The notes under the pieces: generated by a model
The model's database searches: none
What the model was told of the DNA's origin: nothing
What the model saw: only the letters and a program-made list of their open reading frames with translations
NCBI RefSeq assembly: GCF_007750855.1
Contig: NZ_CP036291.1
Coordinates: 4,526,001-4,590,000, forward strand
DNA: 64,000 bases
Source: Pirellulimonas nuda
GTDB taxonomy: Bacteria; Planctomycetota; Planctomycetia; Pirellulales; Lacipirellulaceae
Direction of reading: 5' to 3'
Program-made: the position numbers and the translations under genes
In this document: in pieces, positions 36,702 through 45,607 of the stretch
Numbering within the stretch: position 1 is the stretch's first letter
How the letters are laid out: each line of letters begins with the position of its first letter

Positions 36702-37658
36702 TCAGGCGAGGCTGTCGCGTACCCGCTCCAACAACTGCTTGGTGAGCCGGATTCCTTCGTACTCATCCGGGGTTTTTCCTTCCCACTCGACGCCGACAAA
36801 CCCACGGTAGCCCGCTTCCAGCACGATCTTCATCATCTTGAAGTAGTCGATCTGGGACTCGTTCCCCTTGTCGTCGAACACGTGGCTCTTGGCAGACACC
36901 GCCTTGGCGTACGGCATGAGTTCCGCCACCCCTTCGTACCGATCGTACTCGTAGAAGTTGCCGAAGTCGGGCAGTGTGCCGACGTTGGGGCGATCGGCCT
37001 TCTCCATCACCCCGGCGAGCCACTTTCCGTTGGACGAGAGGCCGCCGTGGTTCTCAACCAGCACGTTGATATTGTGCCCCTCGGCAAACTCGCCCAGCCG
37101 CGCCAGGCCGTCGGCCGCTAGCTTCTGCTGCTCCTCGTAGCTGCCACTGCTAGCAGCGTTGACGCGGATGCTGTGGCAGCCCAGCAGGTTGGCCGCCTCG
37201 ACCCAGCGGTAGTGGTTCTCGACCGACTTCTCGCGGGCCGCAGAATCGGGGTCGCCGAGCTGCCCCTCGCCGTCGCACATAATCAGCAGGCTGTGCACCC
37301 CGAGGTCGTCGCAACGGGCCTTCAGCTGACTCAAGTAGGCGGTGTCGTTCGCCTTGTCCTTAAAGAAGGCGTTGACGTACTCGACAGCGTTGATGCCGAA
37401 CTCCCCCTTGGCGATGCCGGGGAAGTCCAGATTGGTGATTTTTCCCGCCCGCAACGCGTTGTGGAGCGACCACTCGGCTAGGGAGATTTCGAATAACGGC
37501 TCTCCGGGTTCGCGGCCCGCGGAGGCGGCCTGAACCTTGGTTTCTGCCGTTTTCCCCTCCTGGGCCCAGGCCGAAGCAGCCCCGCCAGCCAACCCCAAGC
37601 CGGCGGCAACGGCCACGGACTTGCCAAGAAACCGACGACGATCTTGTGGATCGGACAT
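36702..37658 (-). CDS. Tat-exported sugar phosphate isomerase/epimerase-like protein
   Basis: 318 residues. A twin-arginine signal [20 protein letters not shown] opens the protein, so it is folded before export. The rest is an AP-endonuclease-type TIM barrel: [12 protein letters not shown] near 58, [16 protein letters not shown] near 157, [20 protein letters not shown] near 195 (metal-binding glutamate), [12 protein letters not shown] near 225, [12 protein letters not shown] near 252 and [16 protein letters not shown] near 287. This xylose-isomerase-like family is much expanded in planctomycetes, usually in carbohydrate breakdown. The exact substrate is unknown. A terminator follows. Confidence 0.88.
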   Translation of the reverse strand: MSDPQDRRRFLGKSVAVAAGLGLAGGAASAWAQEGKTAETKVQAASAGREPGEPLFEISLAEWSLHNALRAGKITNLDFPGIAKGEFGINAVEYVNAFFKDKANDTAYLSQLKARCDDLGVHSLLIMCDGEGQLGDPDSAAREKSVENHYRWVEAANLLGCHSIRVNAASSGSYEEQQKLAADGLARLGEFAEGHNINVLVENHGGLSSNGKWLAGVMEKADRPNVGTLPDFGNFYEYDRYEGVAELMPYAKAVSAKSHVFDDKGNESQIDYFKMMKIVLEAGYRGFVGVEWEGKTPDEYEGIRLTKQLLERVRDSLA

Positions 37659-37724
37659 AGAGAACTCCTAGGCAGGGTGAGGATCAAAGTGCCATGAGTA
37701 TACCCAGTCCGCAGCGGTAGGCAG

Positions 37725-37805
37725 TAGCCGACCTGCTCCGCCCCGTCGGGGCCCCTGAGATCTGGACGCTGGCGGGGCCCCCGACGGGGCGTAGCCCGTC
37801 GGCTA
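37725..37805. repeat. CCGACGGGG composite palindrome, copy 2
   Basis: Two hairpins with cores ctccgccccgtcgggg and ccgacggggcgtagcccgtc, separated by about 25 bases, between the divergent isomerase-like and icd genes. Confidence 0.9.
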
Positions 37806-37898
37806 TTCTGGGCCGTGTAGAGCCGCCGAGCGCCCACTTTCCCTGCCCTGCCCCTGTGTGCGACCATAGCCGGCCGATCGCTCAATTTCTGTTTTCCG

Positions 37899-39164
37899 AT
37901 GAGACCCCAAGCCATGCCCGCATCGTCCCAGCCCGTCACTATGCAGGACGGCAAGCTCCAGACGCCCGACTTCCCGATCATCCCCTTTATTGAGGGCGAC
38001 GGCACAGGCCCAGACATCTGGCGCGCCAGCAAGCTGGCGTTGGACGCCGCGGTTGAGCGAGCCTACGGCGACGAGCGGAAGATCGCTTGGCTCGAGGTGC
38101 TAGCGGGCGAGAAGGCCTTCAAGCAGACCGGCAGTTGGCTGCCGGACGAGACGCTAGACGCCTTCCGCAAGTACCTGGTCGGCATCAAGGGGCCGCTTAC
38201 CACGCCGGTAGGCGGCGGCATCCGCTCGCTGAACGTCGCGCTGCGGCAGGTGCTCGACCTCTATGTCTGCCTGCGGCCCGTGCAGTACTTCTCCGGCGTC
38301 CCCTCGCCCGTGAAGCAGCCGGAGCTGACCGACATGGTCATCTTCCGCGAGAACACCGAAGACATCTACGCCGGCATCGAGTTCGAGGCCGGCAGCGACG
38401 ACCTGAAGAAGTTCAAGGAAGGGTTCAGCCAAACCTTCCCCGAACGCTGGAAGAAGGTCCGCTTCCCCGACACGGTCGGTATCGGCATCAAGCCGGTCAG
38501 CCAGGAAGGGACCGAGCGCCTGGTCAAGGCCTCGATCCAGTACGCGATCGACAACCAGAAGGAGTCGGTCACGCTGGTGCACAAGGGAAACATCATGAAG
38601 TTCACCGAGGGCGCCTTCCGCGACTGGGGCTACCAGTGCGCGGTCGACCACTTCGGCGCCAAGCCGCTCGACGGCGGCCCCTGGCACGTGATCGAAGGAG
38701 ACAAGATCAAGTCGCCCGGCGGCAAACTGGTGATCAAGGACGTGATCGCCGACGCCATGCTCCAGCAGATCCTCACCCGCCCGGCCGACTACGACGTCAT
38801 CGCCACGCTGAACCTCAACGGCGACTACATCTCCGACGCCCTGGCGGCCTGCGTCGGCGGCATCGGCATCGCGCCCGGCGGCAACATCAACTACGAGACC
38901 GGCCACGCCATCTTCGAGGCTACGCACGGCACGGCGCCCAAGTACGCCGACAAGGACCAGGTGAACCCCGGCAGCGTGATCCTCTCCGGCGAGATGATGC
39001 TCCGCTACCTCGGCTGGACCGAAGCGGCCGACCTGATCATCAAGGGCCTCAACGGCGCCATCGCGGCGAAGACGGTCACGTACGATTTCGAACGCCAGAT
39101 GCAGGGGGCCACGCTGCTCAAGTGCAGCGAGTTTGGCAAGGCCGTGGCGGAGCACATGGCGTAA
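37899..39164 (+). CDS. icd: NADP-dependent isocitrate dehydrogenase
   Basis: 421 residues, close to the usual bacterial length. The enzyme oxidises isocitrate to 2-oxoglutarate in the TCA cycle. The family is evident: [14 protein letters not shown] near 28, the substrate loop [20 protein letters not shown] near 101, [10 protein letters not shown] near 151, [18 protein letters not shown] near 228, [20 protein letters not shown] near 305 and [19 protein letters not shown] near 343. The serine of GIRSLN is the site phosphorylated by AceK in enterics. A second ATG at 37914 is a possible start; neither has a strong ribosome site. Confidence 0.95.
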   Translation: MRPQAMPASSQPVTMQDGKLQTPDFPIIPFIEGDGTGPDIWRASKLALDAAVERAYGDERKIAWLEVLAGEKAFKQTGSWLPDETLDAFRKYLVGIKGPLTTPVGGGIRSLNVALRQVLDLYVCLRPVQYFSGVPSPVKQPELTDMVIFRENTEDIYAGIEFEAGSDDLKKFKEGFSQTFPERWKKVRFPDTVGIGIKPVSQEGTERLVKASIQYAIDNQKESVTLVHKGNIMKFTEGAFRDWGYQCAVDHFGAKPLDGGPWHVIEGDKIKSPGGKLVIKDVIADAMLQQILTRPADYDVIATLNLNGDYISDALAACVGGIGIAPGGNINYETGHAIFEATHGTAPKYADKDQVNPGSVILSGEMMLRYLGWTEAADLIIKGLNGAIAAKTVTYDFERQMQGATLLKCSEFGKAVAEHMA

Positions 39165-39200
39165 GAACAATCAACGTAGAGCGTTGACGCCAACAACAAA

Positions 39201-39243
39201 CTGGGGGCGGGGCAGGCCGAGTTGCGGCTGCCCCCGCCCCCAG
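39201..39243 (-). terminator. Hairpin terminator between icd and csbD-like gene
   Basis: CTGGGGGCGGGG pairs with CCCCGCCCCCAG. On the minus strand it is followed by TTTGTTG, so it serves the csbD-like gene best, but it could also stop icd transcripts. Confidence 0.75.
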
Positions 39244-39277
39244 GATTCGGACCGCGGGCGACGGAATTCGCTGCGGG

Positions 39278-39481
39278 TCAGCAGTTGCAGCTTTTCTCGA
39301 ATTCTTTGACCTGCGCTTCCGCCTCGTCCCGAGCCACGCCGTAGTGCTCTTGCACTTTGCCCAGGAGTTTCTCCTTCTCGCCGGCCACGACGTCCCAGTC
39401 GTCACCGGTGAGCTTCCCCCACTTCTTTTGGGCTTCGCCCTTGTACTGACGCCAATTGCCCTGGATGGTGTCCCAGTTCAT
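39278..39481 (-). CDS. CsbD-family stress protein
   Basis: 67 residues from the ATG at 39481 with AGGAG nine bases upstream. The start MNWDTIQGNWRQYKGEAQKK and WGKLTGDDWDVVAGEKEKLL match the CsbD family, small hydrophilic proteins induced by general stress in many bacteria; their biochemical role is unknown. The C-terminus ends in KSCNC, two cysteines that are not typical. Single gene with its own terminator. Confidence 0.9.
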   Translation of the reverse strand: MNWDTIQGNWRQYKGEAQKKWGKLTGDDWDVVAGEKEKLLGKVQEHYGVARDEAEAQVKEFEKSCNC

Positions 39482-39837
39482 CGCACTGCTCCTTCTGCCT
39501 GGGGGAAGGATCGACCCGCTACCGGATTGAACGCCGGCCGACCACTCCCGGTTTGCCGAATAACCAGCCCCGATCCGCGGTTCTGCCCAAACCTGCGGGC
39601 GGACCCCGATGCGGGACACTGCGGGCAAGATGGGGCAAACCGTGCGCCACGTCAGCGTCGGGGGGCCGCAGAAACCGAAAAACCGGCGCCATTTGCTTGA
39701 TCGATTGCCGGTCGGCAATTTAGAGTAGGGTGCTGGCCAATCGGTGTGGCGCCCCCGGGGGCGCAGCCTACCGGTGGCCGCCGAGACGTCGTTGCCGCGG
39801 TTGTCACCCCGCTGCTCGCTGCTGCTTTTTCCCTGGA
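39482..39837. other. Divergent gap before the metalloprotease gene
   Basis: About 356 bases between divergent genes, with no clear coding frame, repeat or promoter consensus beyond the ribosome site for the csbD-like gene. Confidence 0.45.
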
Positions 39838-42156
39838 ATGACCGCTATGTTCTTGCGTCGCCGCACCTCGGGTAGCGTTGGTTTGTCCACTGCCGGCCGC
39901 TCCTCCACCAAGCGCCTGCGTTTGGAGTCGCTCGAAGACAGGCGGATGCTGGCGCTGGATTTTGTGTTCAACGTGGCGCCGGGGACCGATGACCGGATCG
40001 CGCTTGGCTTCCGAGACGCGGCCGAGATCTGGAAGAGCGTTCTCGAAGACGATGTCACGGTGGTCGTTGATATCGATGGCGGCGTGCTCCCGCCGGGCGT
40101 CATTGGCGGCACGCTCAACGTCGAGAACGAGTATCCCTACGCCGATGTGCTAGCGGCTTTGCAGGCTGACAGCTCGACCAGCTTCGACGCGTCGGCGTTG
40201 TCGATGCTTTCAGACGGGCCTCTCGACGTACTAATCAACCGTACGATCGACAACCCCAATGGCAGTTTAAATCCGGTGCCCTACGTCGATTCCGATGGCG
40301 GCCTGAACAACACCACAGTCTTCCTGCCTCGCGCTAACGCTAAGGCGCTGGGCCTGATCGACCCGCTCGACCGGCTCACCAGTGATGGGTCGATCACTTT
40401 CAGCTCTGCATTCCCGTTTGACTTCGACCGTGCTGATGGGATTACCCCGGGCGAGATTGACTTCGTCTACGTGGCGGTTCACGAGATTGGTCACCTGCTC
40501 GGCTTCGTCAGCGGGGTTGACGACCTGGAGTTTGGCAGTTTCGATCAGCTGCCCGATGATTCGTTCGCGTTCATCTCCGCGCTGGACCTGTTCCGCACAT
40601 CAGACCTGAGCCGCAGCCTCGGCGCCGACCTCGACTTCGCCGCTGACAACCGGCTGAAAGAGTTTTCGATTGACGACGGAGCAAGCTTTATCGGCAGCTT
40701 CTCGACGGGGAGGATTTTTGGAGATGGCTCGCAGGCGAGCCACTGGCAGGACGACAACATCACCAATGTCTTCCAGGGCGTCATGGACCCGAACGCGCCG
40801 GCGCCGTTCCTTCCTTCCATTCTCTTGCCACAGGACGTCATCGCCTTCGACGTGATCGGCTGGGACCCCGTTGCGGAACCCGGCGTGATCCAGGCGGTTG
40901 CGACAGGCGGTTCCACGATCGTCAGCGAAGACGGCACGGTGACCGACACCGTGCTGGTGAGCCTCAGCAAGGCGCCCAGCGCGAACGTAGTCGTGAGCGT
41001 CACCCCGTCCGACGCCACTGAAGTAAGCGTTTCGCCAACGACGCTGACGTTCACCCCGCAGAACTGGAATATTCCACAGGTCGTCAATGTCGCGGGAGTG
41101 ATTGATTCGCTCGACGATGGCGATCAGGTAAGCCGGATTGTGTTCTCGACAATCGCGTCGGTGAGCGCTCCGGAGTATCGGCTCTCGCCGAGGGTCTCTC
41201 TACCGGTCACGACCACCGGGAACGGGCTGCTGCGGATCGATCTGAGCGGCAACGCTACCATCATCCGCGAAGGGGACACGCGCAAGCTCGACGCATTCTC
41301 GATCACACTTGCTCGCCAGCCGCTCGCCAACGTCACCGTGCAGGTCGTGAGCAACGACCCGACCGAAGCGCGCGTAGCAATCACCACCTATGTGTTTACG
41401 CCGAGCAACTGGAACATCCCGAAGCAAGTGCTGGTGACGCCGATCGACGACACCGAGGACGATGGCGATCAAGTCGCGACGATCACGGTGTCGGTCGTCT
41501 CTGGCCAAGGCGACTCGGCCTTCTGGTCTGCGCCGCAAAGCCAAGTTACTGTCCGCGTGCTCGACAACGAGTCGTCGCAGTCCGTCGGAGATTTCGACGG
41601 CAACCGAGTGGTCAACGCGGCAGACCGAGAACTGCTAGTAGCGTCGTTCGGATCGAAGAATAACCTTATCGCCGACGCCAACGGCGATGGACAAGTGTCC
41701 GCCGCCGACTACACGGTTTGGCGAGACAACTTGGGCTACGGGCAGCCCCCTGTGGCGCCCCAGCAGGGCTGGGTATACGAATCCTTTGGTCACGCGATGG
41801 AGCACTCTACGGGTGGGTGCTGCTGCCCTGCGTGTTTAGGAGCGCCGGTTGAAACAGAACTTGCCAGCCAACCCGTGCAAGACGGCGTGTCTCCCTCGGC
41901 CGCGGCGTTCTTCGTGCTTGCGTCGGACGAAGACCTGTCCGGCGGTGAGATGAACGATCGCCCCCGCGTCAGCCCGTCGTCGAACCTCGCTCAGGCACTC
42001 GGCCTGCTCGAGAGCGCTGCCCAACAGCCTTCTAGTTCGACCTGGGTGGCCGACGAGGCGCTCGCGAGCCTCGTCGATGGAGACGAAGGCTCGGCTGACG
42101 AAGGATCGGACGACTACGACGATCAATCACTGGACGCCGCGCTGGTCTTGCTATAG
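39838..42156 (+). CDS. Surface matrixin-like metalloprotease with repeat and dockerin-like domains
   Basis: 772 residues from the ATG at 39838 (39847 is also possible). Residues 30-41 are LRLESLEDRRMLA, a planctomycete N-terminal sorting-type motif. The protease domain (about 40-350) has the zinc motif HEIGHLLGFVSG at about 215. Two similar beta domains follow, each with the mark LTFTPQNWNIPQ or YVFTPSNWNIPK and a DDGDQV loop (about 365-470 and 475-580). Then a dockerin-like calcium pair (GDFDGNRVVNAADRE and ADANGDGQVSAADYTVWRDN, about 582-635), GGCCCPACLG near 661, and an acidic tail. It is probably an exported, cell-surface protease. The domain order makes a passive surface-anchoring role for the tail likely. 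Confidence 0.85.
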   Translation: MTAMFLRRRTSGSVGLSTAGRSSTKRLRLESLEDRRMLALDFVFNVAPGTDDRIALGFRDAAEIWKSVLEDDVTVVVDIDGGVLPPGVIGGTLNVENEYPYADVLAALQADSSTSFDASALSMLSDGPLDVLINRTIDNPNGSLNPVPYVDSDGGLNNTTVFLPRANAKALGLIDPLDRLTSDGSITFSSAFPFDFDRADGITPGEIDFVYVAVHEIGHLLGFVSGVDDLEFGSFDQLPDDSFAFISALDLFRTSDLSRSLGADLDFAADNRLKEFSIDDGASFIGSFSTGRIFGDGSQASHWQDDNITNVFQGVMDPNAPAPFLPSILLPQDVIAFDVIGWDPVAEPGVIQAVATGGSTIVSEDGTVTDTVLVSLSKAPSANVVVSVTPSDATEVSVSPTTLTFTPQNWNIPQVVNVAGVIDSLDDGDQVSRIVFSTIASVSAPEYRLSPRVSLPVTTTGNGLLRIDLSGNATIIREGDTRKLDAFSITLARQPLANVTVQVVSNDPTEARVAITTYVFTPSNWNIPKQVLVTPIDDTEDDGDQVATITVSVVSGQGDSAFWSAPQSQVTVRVLDNESSQSVGDFDGNRVVNAADRELLVASFGSKNNLIADANGDGQVSAADYTVWRDNLGYGQPPVAPQQGWVYESFGHAMEHSTGGCCCPACLGAPVETELASQPVQDGVSPSAAAFFVLASDEDLSGGEMNDRPRVSPSSNLAQALGLLESAAQQPSSSTWVADEALASLVDGDEGSADEGSDDYDDQSLDAALVLL

Positions 42157-42244
42157 TGGTCCAGGACTGGTGGTGACCGGCAGCGGTGGCGGCGGCTCGT
42201 CGTGCAGCCGCCATCGATTCAAAGCCGCCACTGCGGTTGTCTGA

Positions 42245-42475
42245 ATGATCGCTGTCAATAACGCCCTCGGCCTGGTCGCCTGGTTCGCCCTCTGCCTTTC
42301 CGACGGCGCGCTCGGTGCAGCCGCCACCACATCAGCAGTACCGACTCGGTACGCCGGCTGGCTGCTGGCGCCCTACTCGGTATGGGTGATTTTCGCCACG
42401 GTGCTGAATATCGCTATCTGGCGGCAAAACCAAGCTAACCCCGCGTCGTGGCCGGCGATCGCAAGAAGTGAATAG
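42245..42475 (+). pseudogene. tspO remnant with internal deletion
   Basis: An open frame of 76 codons. Its first 38 residues (LGLVAWFALCLSDGALGAAA then TTSAVPTRYAG) look like the first helix and following loop of TspO/MBR proteins, and the next 30 (LLAPYSVWVIFATVLNIAIW then RQN) like the last helix. The roughly 80-90 residues that should carry helices 2-4 and the tryptophan-rich ligand site are absent, and the join is in frame. Intact TspO has five helices and about 150 residues. So this is a deletion remnant, or a two-helix protein derived from one. Confidence 0.65.
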
Positions 42476-42483
42476 GCGCACTA

Positions 42484-42510
42484 GCCGACGGGGGCGGAGC
42501 CCGTTGGCTA
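42484..42510. repeat. CCGACGGGG palindrome, half-element
   Basis: A single imperfect hairpin, agccgacgggggcggagccc paired through gttggct, between the tspO remnant and the next gene; half the size of the composite copies. Confidence 0.8.
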
Positions 42511-42659
42511 GCGGCGTTGGAGCCTGACCCTGGGGTGGGGTCGCTTCCCGACCCGGGCGGGCGGGCCTCTCAAATCCGCCTTCTGACGGCTTTCCAGTCG
42601 TGCTACCCTACCGGGCGTTGCCCGACACATCCGTTACGCCCGACCACAGGAGGGTCGAT

Positions 42660-43409
42660 ATGCGTCCCTGGCTAGCACTACTTTGCCTTGCTGTTGCCTC
42701 CCCTCTTTGTGCGGTGGAATTGCGGATCGAGACCAGGATGTACGCCGGCGACGAGCCGGACGTCATCTCTAGCAGCACGACGCTGTTCGCGGGCGACGTG
42801 GTGTACGACTTCCGAGAGGACGAGGGGCGGGTGACGATCTTCCGCGCCGGTCACGCCGGGGCGCCGGGCCGGTTTGTGTTGCTGGACACCGCCCGACGGG
42901 TGCGAACGGAAATCGACACCGACCGCCTGACGGGCGCGATGGAGAAGCTCCGCCAGTGGGCGGCAACGCAGAAGGACCCGTTCCTCCGCTTCACCGCGGA
43001 ACCGCACTTCGAGGAGACTTTCGATCGCGAGACGGGCGTCCTTACGATGACCAGCCCGCACCTCACCTACCGCATCACGACCGAGCCCGCCAAAGACGCA
43101 TCGGCGGAGCCCCAGATCAAGCAGTTCCTCGACTGGTTTGTCCAGCTCCACACGCTGCTCGAGGCGGGGCTGCCGCCGGGTCCGCGGCTCGAGGTGAACG
43201 AGGCGTTGATGCGGCACTCGGCGATAGCGCTCGAGGTGCAGCTAGCACAGCACCGAGACGACGAGACGAGCCTCCGTGCAGAGCACTTGGTGACTTGGTT
43301 GCTAAGCAAGCAAGACCGCAACCGGATCGACGAGTCGCTCGACAAGATGGCGGAGTTTCGCGAGGTGAGCAACGTCGAGTTCCAGACGGCCCGCCAAGCG
43401 CTTCGCTAG
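42660..43409 (+). CDS. Secreted protein of unknown function
   Basis: 249 residues from the ATG at 42660 with AGGAGG seven bases upstream. A short signal peptide (LALLCLAVASPLCA, cleavage near 19) is followed by a beta-rich N-terminal part (VELRIETRMYAGDEPDVISS and VVYDFREDEGRVTIFRAGHA) and an alpha-helical C-terminus (LLSKQDRNRIDESLDKMAEF). This pattern, a small periplasmic protein with a beta domain that follows a status such as trypsin-like or lipoprotein-carrier folds, is familiar in planctomycetes but I do not recognise a named family. No partners adjacent on the same strand. Confidence 0.7.
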   Translation: MRPWLALLCLAVASPLCAVELRIETRMYAGDEPDVISSSTTLFAGDVVYDFREDEGRVTIFRAGHAGAPGRFVLLDTARRVRTEIDTDRLTGAMEKLRQWAATQKDPFLRFTAEPHFEETFDRETGVLTMTSPHLTYRITTEPAKDASAEPQIKQFLDWFVQLHTLLEAGLPPGPRLEVNEALMRHSAIALEVQLAQHRDDETSLRAEHLVTWLLSKQDRNRIDESLDKMAEFREVSNVEFQTARQALR

Positions 43410-43487
43410 CGTAGTCTTGGGGCAGACCTGGCCTGGCGCCGCCACAAGACAAGAGGGGGCTTGGCCGCCCGGCCGGCGGTGCGAGCC

Positions 43488-43892
43488 CTACCCGTAGGGA
43501 AACAGGAAATCGCCCGAGGCGATGCGGGACTTCTTGCTAACCGGGTGGTTGTAGACGTACACCCAGGCGGTGACGGTTTCGCCCTGGGCGAGCGTTACCG
43601 GCAGCGGTTCACGGGTGTAGAGCGGTCGCGGGCCGAGGCACCCCTCGTATTCGTCCAAGAGCGTGAGCAGGTCGCTCTTGGGATCGAAGCGGTACACCTC
43701 GCCGTGAACGACGTCTTCTTGGTTGTCGCTCGGGACCACGCCCGGGTACTCGCCGACCAAGTAGATCGCGGCGCCGTTGAGCGTTGCGTCACCCAACAAC
43801 GTGGCCCCACGCGCCAACATGGCGTGGCTGGCATGGCGGGCGTCGCGGCGGAGCGTGCCGTAAACAAATAGAGAATCGACGGTCTTGGCCAC
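43488..43892 (-). CDS. Gamma-glutamylcyclotransferase-like (AIG2/GGCT) protein
   Basis: 134 residues. The family signature is FVYGTLRRDARHA near 9-21 (YGTLR binds the substrate), then GEYPGVVPSD near 48, VHGEVYRFD near 62, and the catalytic-type glutamate in LLDEYEGCLGP near 78. Such enzymes release 5-oxoproline from gamma-glutamyl amides or act on modified glutathione. It lies 16 bases after ilvE on the same strand and may be co-transcribed with it. Confidence 0.88.
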   Translation of the reverse strand: MAKTVDSLFVYGTLRRDARHASHAMLARGATLLGDATLNGAAIYLVGEYPGVVPSDNQEDVVHGEVYRFDPKSDLLTLLDEYEGCLGPRPLYTREPLPVTLAQGETVTAWVYVYNHPVSKKSRIASGDFLFPYG

Positions 43893-43908
43893 TTCTTTGC
43901 TGCCCGTT

Positions 43909-44766
43909 CTACTTGCCCGTTTCTTCGCGGAACCGCTTCTCTAGCCGGCGGGTGATCGGGCCAGGTTTCCCGTCGCCGATCACGCGGCTGTCGACCTTCA
44001 CCACCGGGATAATCTCAGCCGCCGTGCCGGTCAAGAAGCACTCATCCGCGATGTACACGTCGTGCTTGGTGAGCGGCCTCTCGACGGCGGGAACCCCTTG
44101 CTCCGCGGCGATCTCCAGCACGAAGTCGCGGGTGATCCCGTCGAGGATCCCGGCCTCCAGCGAGGGGGTCGATAGCCCCCCTTTTTTCACCAGGAATAGG
44201 TTGTCGCCGGTGCACTCGGCTACTTCGCCCTTGTGGTTGAGCATCAGGGCCTCGATGCAGCCGGCCTGGATCCCCTCGATCTTGGCCAGGATGTTGTTCA
44301 GGTAGTTGAGCGACTTGATCCTTGGGCTGAGCGCCGCCGGGTGGTTGCGGATAACGCTCGACGTGATGATCTCTAGCCCCTTCTCGTAGAACTCCGCCGG
44401 GTAAAGCGCTATGGAGTCTGCGATGATGATGACCTGCGGATTCGAGCATTTGCGAGGGTCGAGCCCAAGCGAACCGGCGCCGCGTGTGACGATCAGCCGG
44501 ATGTAGCAGTCCGACAGGCCGTTGGCGGCGACGGTGGCGTCGACGGCGTCGGCCATGGCTTCGCGGGTGAGGGGGATCTCGAGCCAGATCCCCTTGGCCG
44601 AGTCGTACAACCGGTCGATGTGCTGCGTCAGCCGGAAGACCTTGCCCCGGTAGGCGCGCAGGCCCTCGAACACGCCGTCGCCGTAGAGCAGCCCATGGTC
44701 AAAGACACTGACCTTGGCCTCCGCCTGAGGGACCAATTCGCCGTTGAGGTAGACTTGCTTCGCCAT
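43909..44766 (-). CDS. ilvE: Branched-chain amino acid aminotransferase
   Basis: 285 residues from the ATG at 44766. It is a PLP class IV aminotransferase: VSVFDHGLLYGDGVFEGLRA near 22, the PLP lysine in SPRIKSLNYLNNILAKIEG near 151, GEVAECTGDNLFLVKKG near 182, and DECFLTGTAAEIIPVVKVD near 242. The enzyme transfers the amino group between glutamate and valine, leucine or isoleucine. D-amino acid aminotransferases share the fold; the ECTGDN and FLTGTAAEI signatures favour IlvE. It is 55 bases downstream of the ABC transporter genes, an arrangement without obvious functional link. Confidence 0.92.
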   Translation of the reverse strand: MAKQVYLNGELVPQAEAKVSVFDHGLLYGDGVFEGLRAYRGKVFRLTQHIDRLYDSAKGIWLEIPLTREAMADAVDATVAANGLSDCYIRLIVTRGAGSLGLDPRKCSNPQVIIIADSIALYPAEFYEKGLEIITSSVIRNHPAALSPRIKSLNYLNNILAKIEGIQAGCIEALMLNHKGEVAECTGDNLFLVKKGGLSTPSLEAGILDGITRDFVLEIAAEQGVPAVERPLTKHDVYIADECFLTGTAAEIIPVVKVDSRVIGDGKPGPITRRLEKRFREETGK

Positions 44767-44821
44767 GCCCGGATTGTAGCGGGGTCGCTCTAGGAGGTCA
44801 TTAGGCCCACCCGCGGCGCCG

Positions 44822-45529
44822 CTAGGCCGCCCTGAGGCGGCCGTCGGCCACCCGGCCGTCAACCAGGGAAACCGTGCGGTCTGCGGCCGCGGACACCTCG
44901 CCGTCGTGGGTCACCAGGATGACCGTTAACCCGGTTTCTTGGTTCAGTTCGCGGAGGATTTTCAGCACCCCCTGCCCCGTTGTCTGGTCGAGGTTGCCGG
45001 TGGGCTCGTCCGCGAGCAGCAGCTTCGGCTCGGCCATCAGGGCCCGGGCGATGGCGGTCCGCTGCATCTCGCCCCCGGAGAGTTCCCGGGGCTTGTGGGC
45101 GGCCCGGGGGCCCAGTCCAACCCGTTCGAGCAGCTCGCTCGCCCTCTGGCGGAACGCGGCGCGGCGTCGCCAATAGCCCGCGAGCCCGTACCGCAGCATC
45201 ACCGGGGTGAGCACGTTCTCCAATGCGGAGAGCTCCGGGAGCAGGTGGTAGGCCTGAAAAATCATGCCGATCTGCCGGTTGCGGAGCCGGTCGCGTGCGG
45301 CGGTGCGGAGGTTGTCGATCCGCGCGCCCTCGTACCGCACCTCCCCGGAGTCGGGCCGGTCGAGGGTCGCCAGCAGGTGCAGCAGGGTGCTCTTGCCGCT
45401 GCCGCTCTGGCCGGTGATGGCGACCAGTTCGCCGGCGTCGACGGAAAAATCGACCCCCCGCAGTACCGGCACCTGCGTGGCGCCCTTGTGGTAGGTCTTG
45501 CGGACGTCGATGGCTTGAAGCAGCGGCAT
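44822..45529 (-). CDS. LolD-like ABC transporter ATP-binding protein
   Basis: 235 residues from the ATG at 45529. Walker A GQSGSGKSTLLHLLATLDRP near 40, Q loop FQAYHLLPELSALENV near 91, signature LSGGEMQRTAIARALMAEP near 147, Walker B LLLADEPTGNLD near 167, and H loop VILVTHDGEVS near 202. The sequence is typical of the LolD/MacB group that powers lipoprotein release or outer-membrane trafficking. The permease gene lies upstream, separated by 78 bases. Starting at 45604 would add only unsupported residues. Confidence 0.92.
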   Translation of the reverse strand: MPLLQAIDVRKTYHKGATQVPVLRGVDFSVDAGELVAITGQSGSGKSTLLHLLATLDRPDSGEVRYEGARIDNLRTAARDRLRNRQIGMIFQAYHLLPELSALENVLTPVMLRYGLAGYWRRRAAFRQRASELLERVGLGPRAAHKPRELSGGEMQRTAIARALMAEPKLLLADEPTGNLDQTTGQGVLKILRELNQETGLTVILVTHDGEVSAAADRTVSLVDGRVADGRLRAA

Positions 45530-45607
45530 GTTGGTCAGATGTGAGTGGTCAGTTGTGTCTGAGAAACCAGCAGCAGCCGACCTGCGGTCGGCGCTGTCGA
45601 TCACCCC

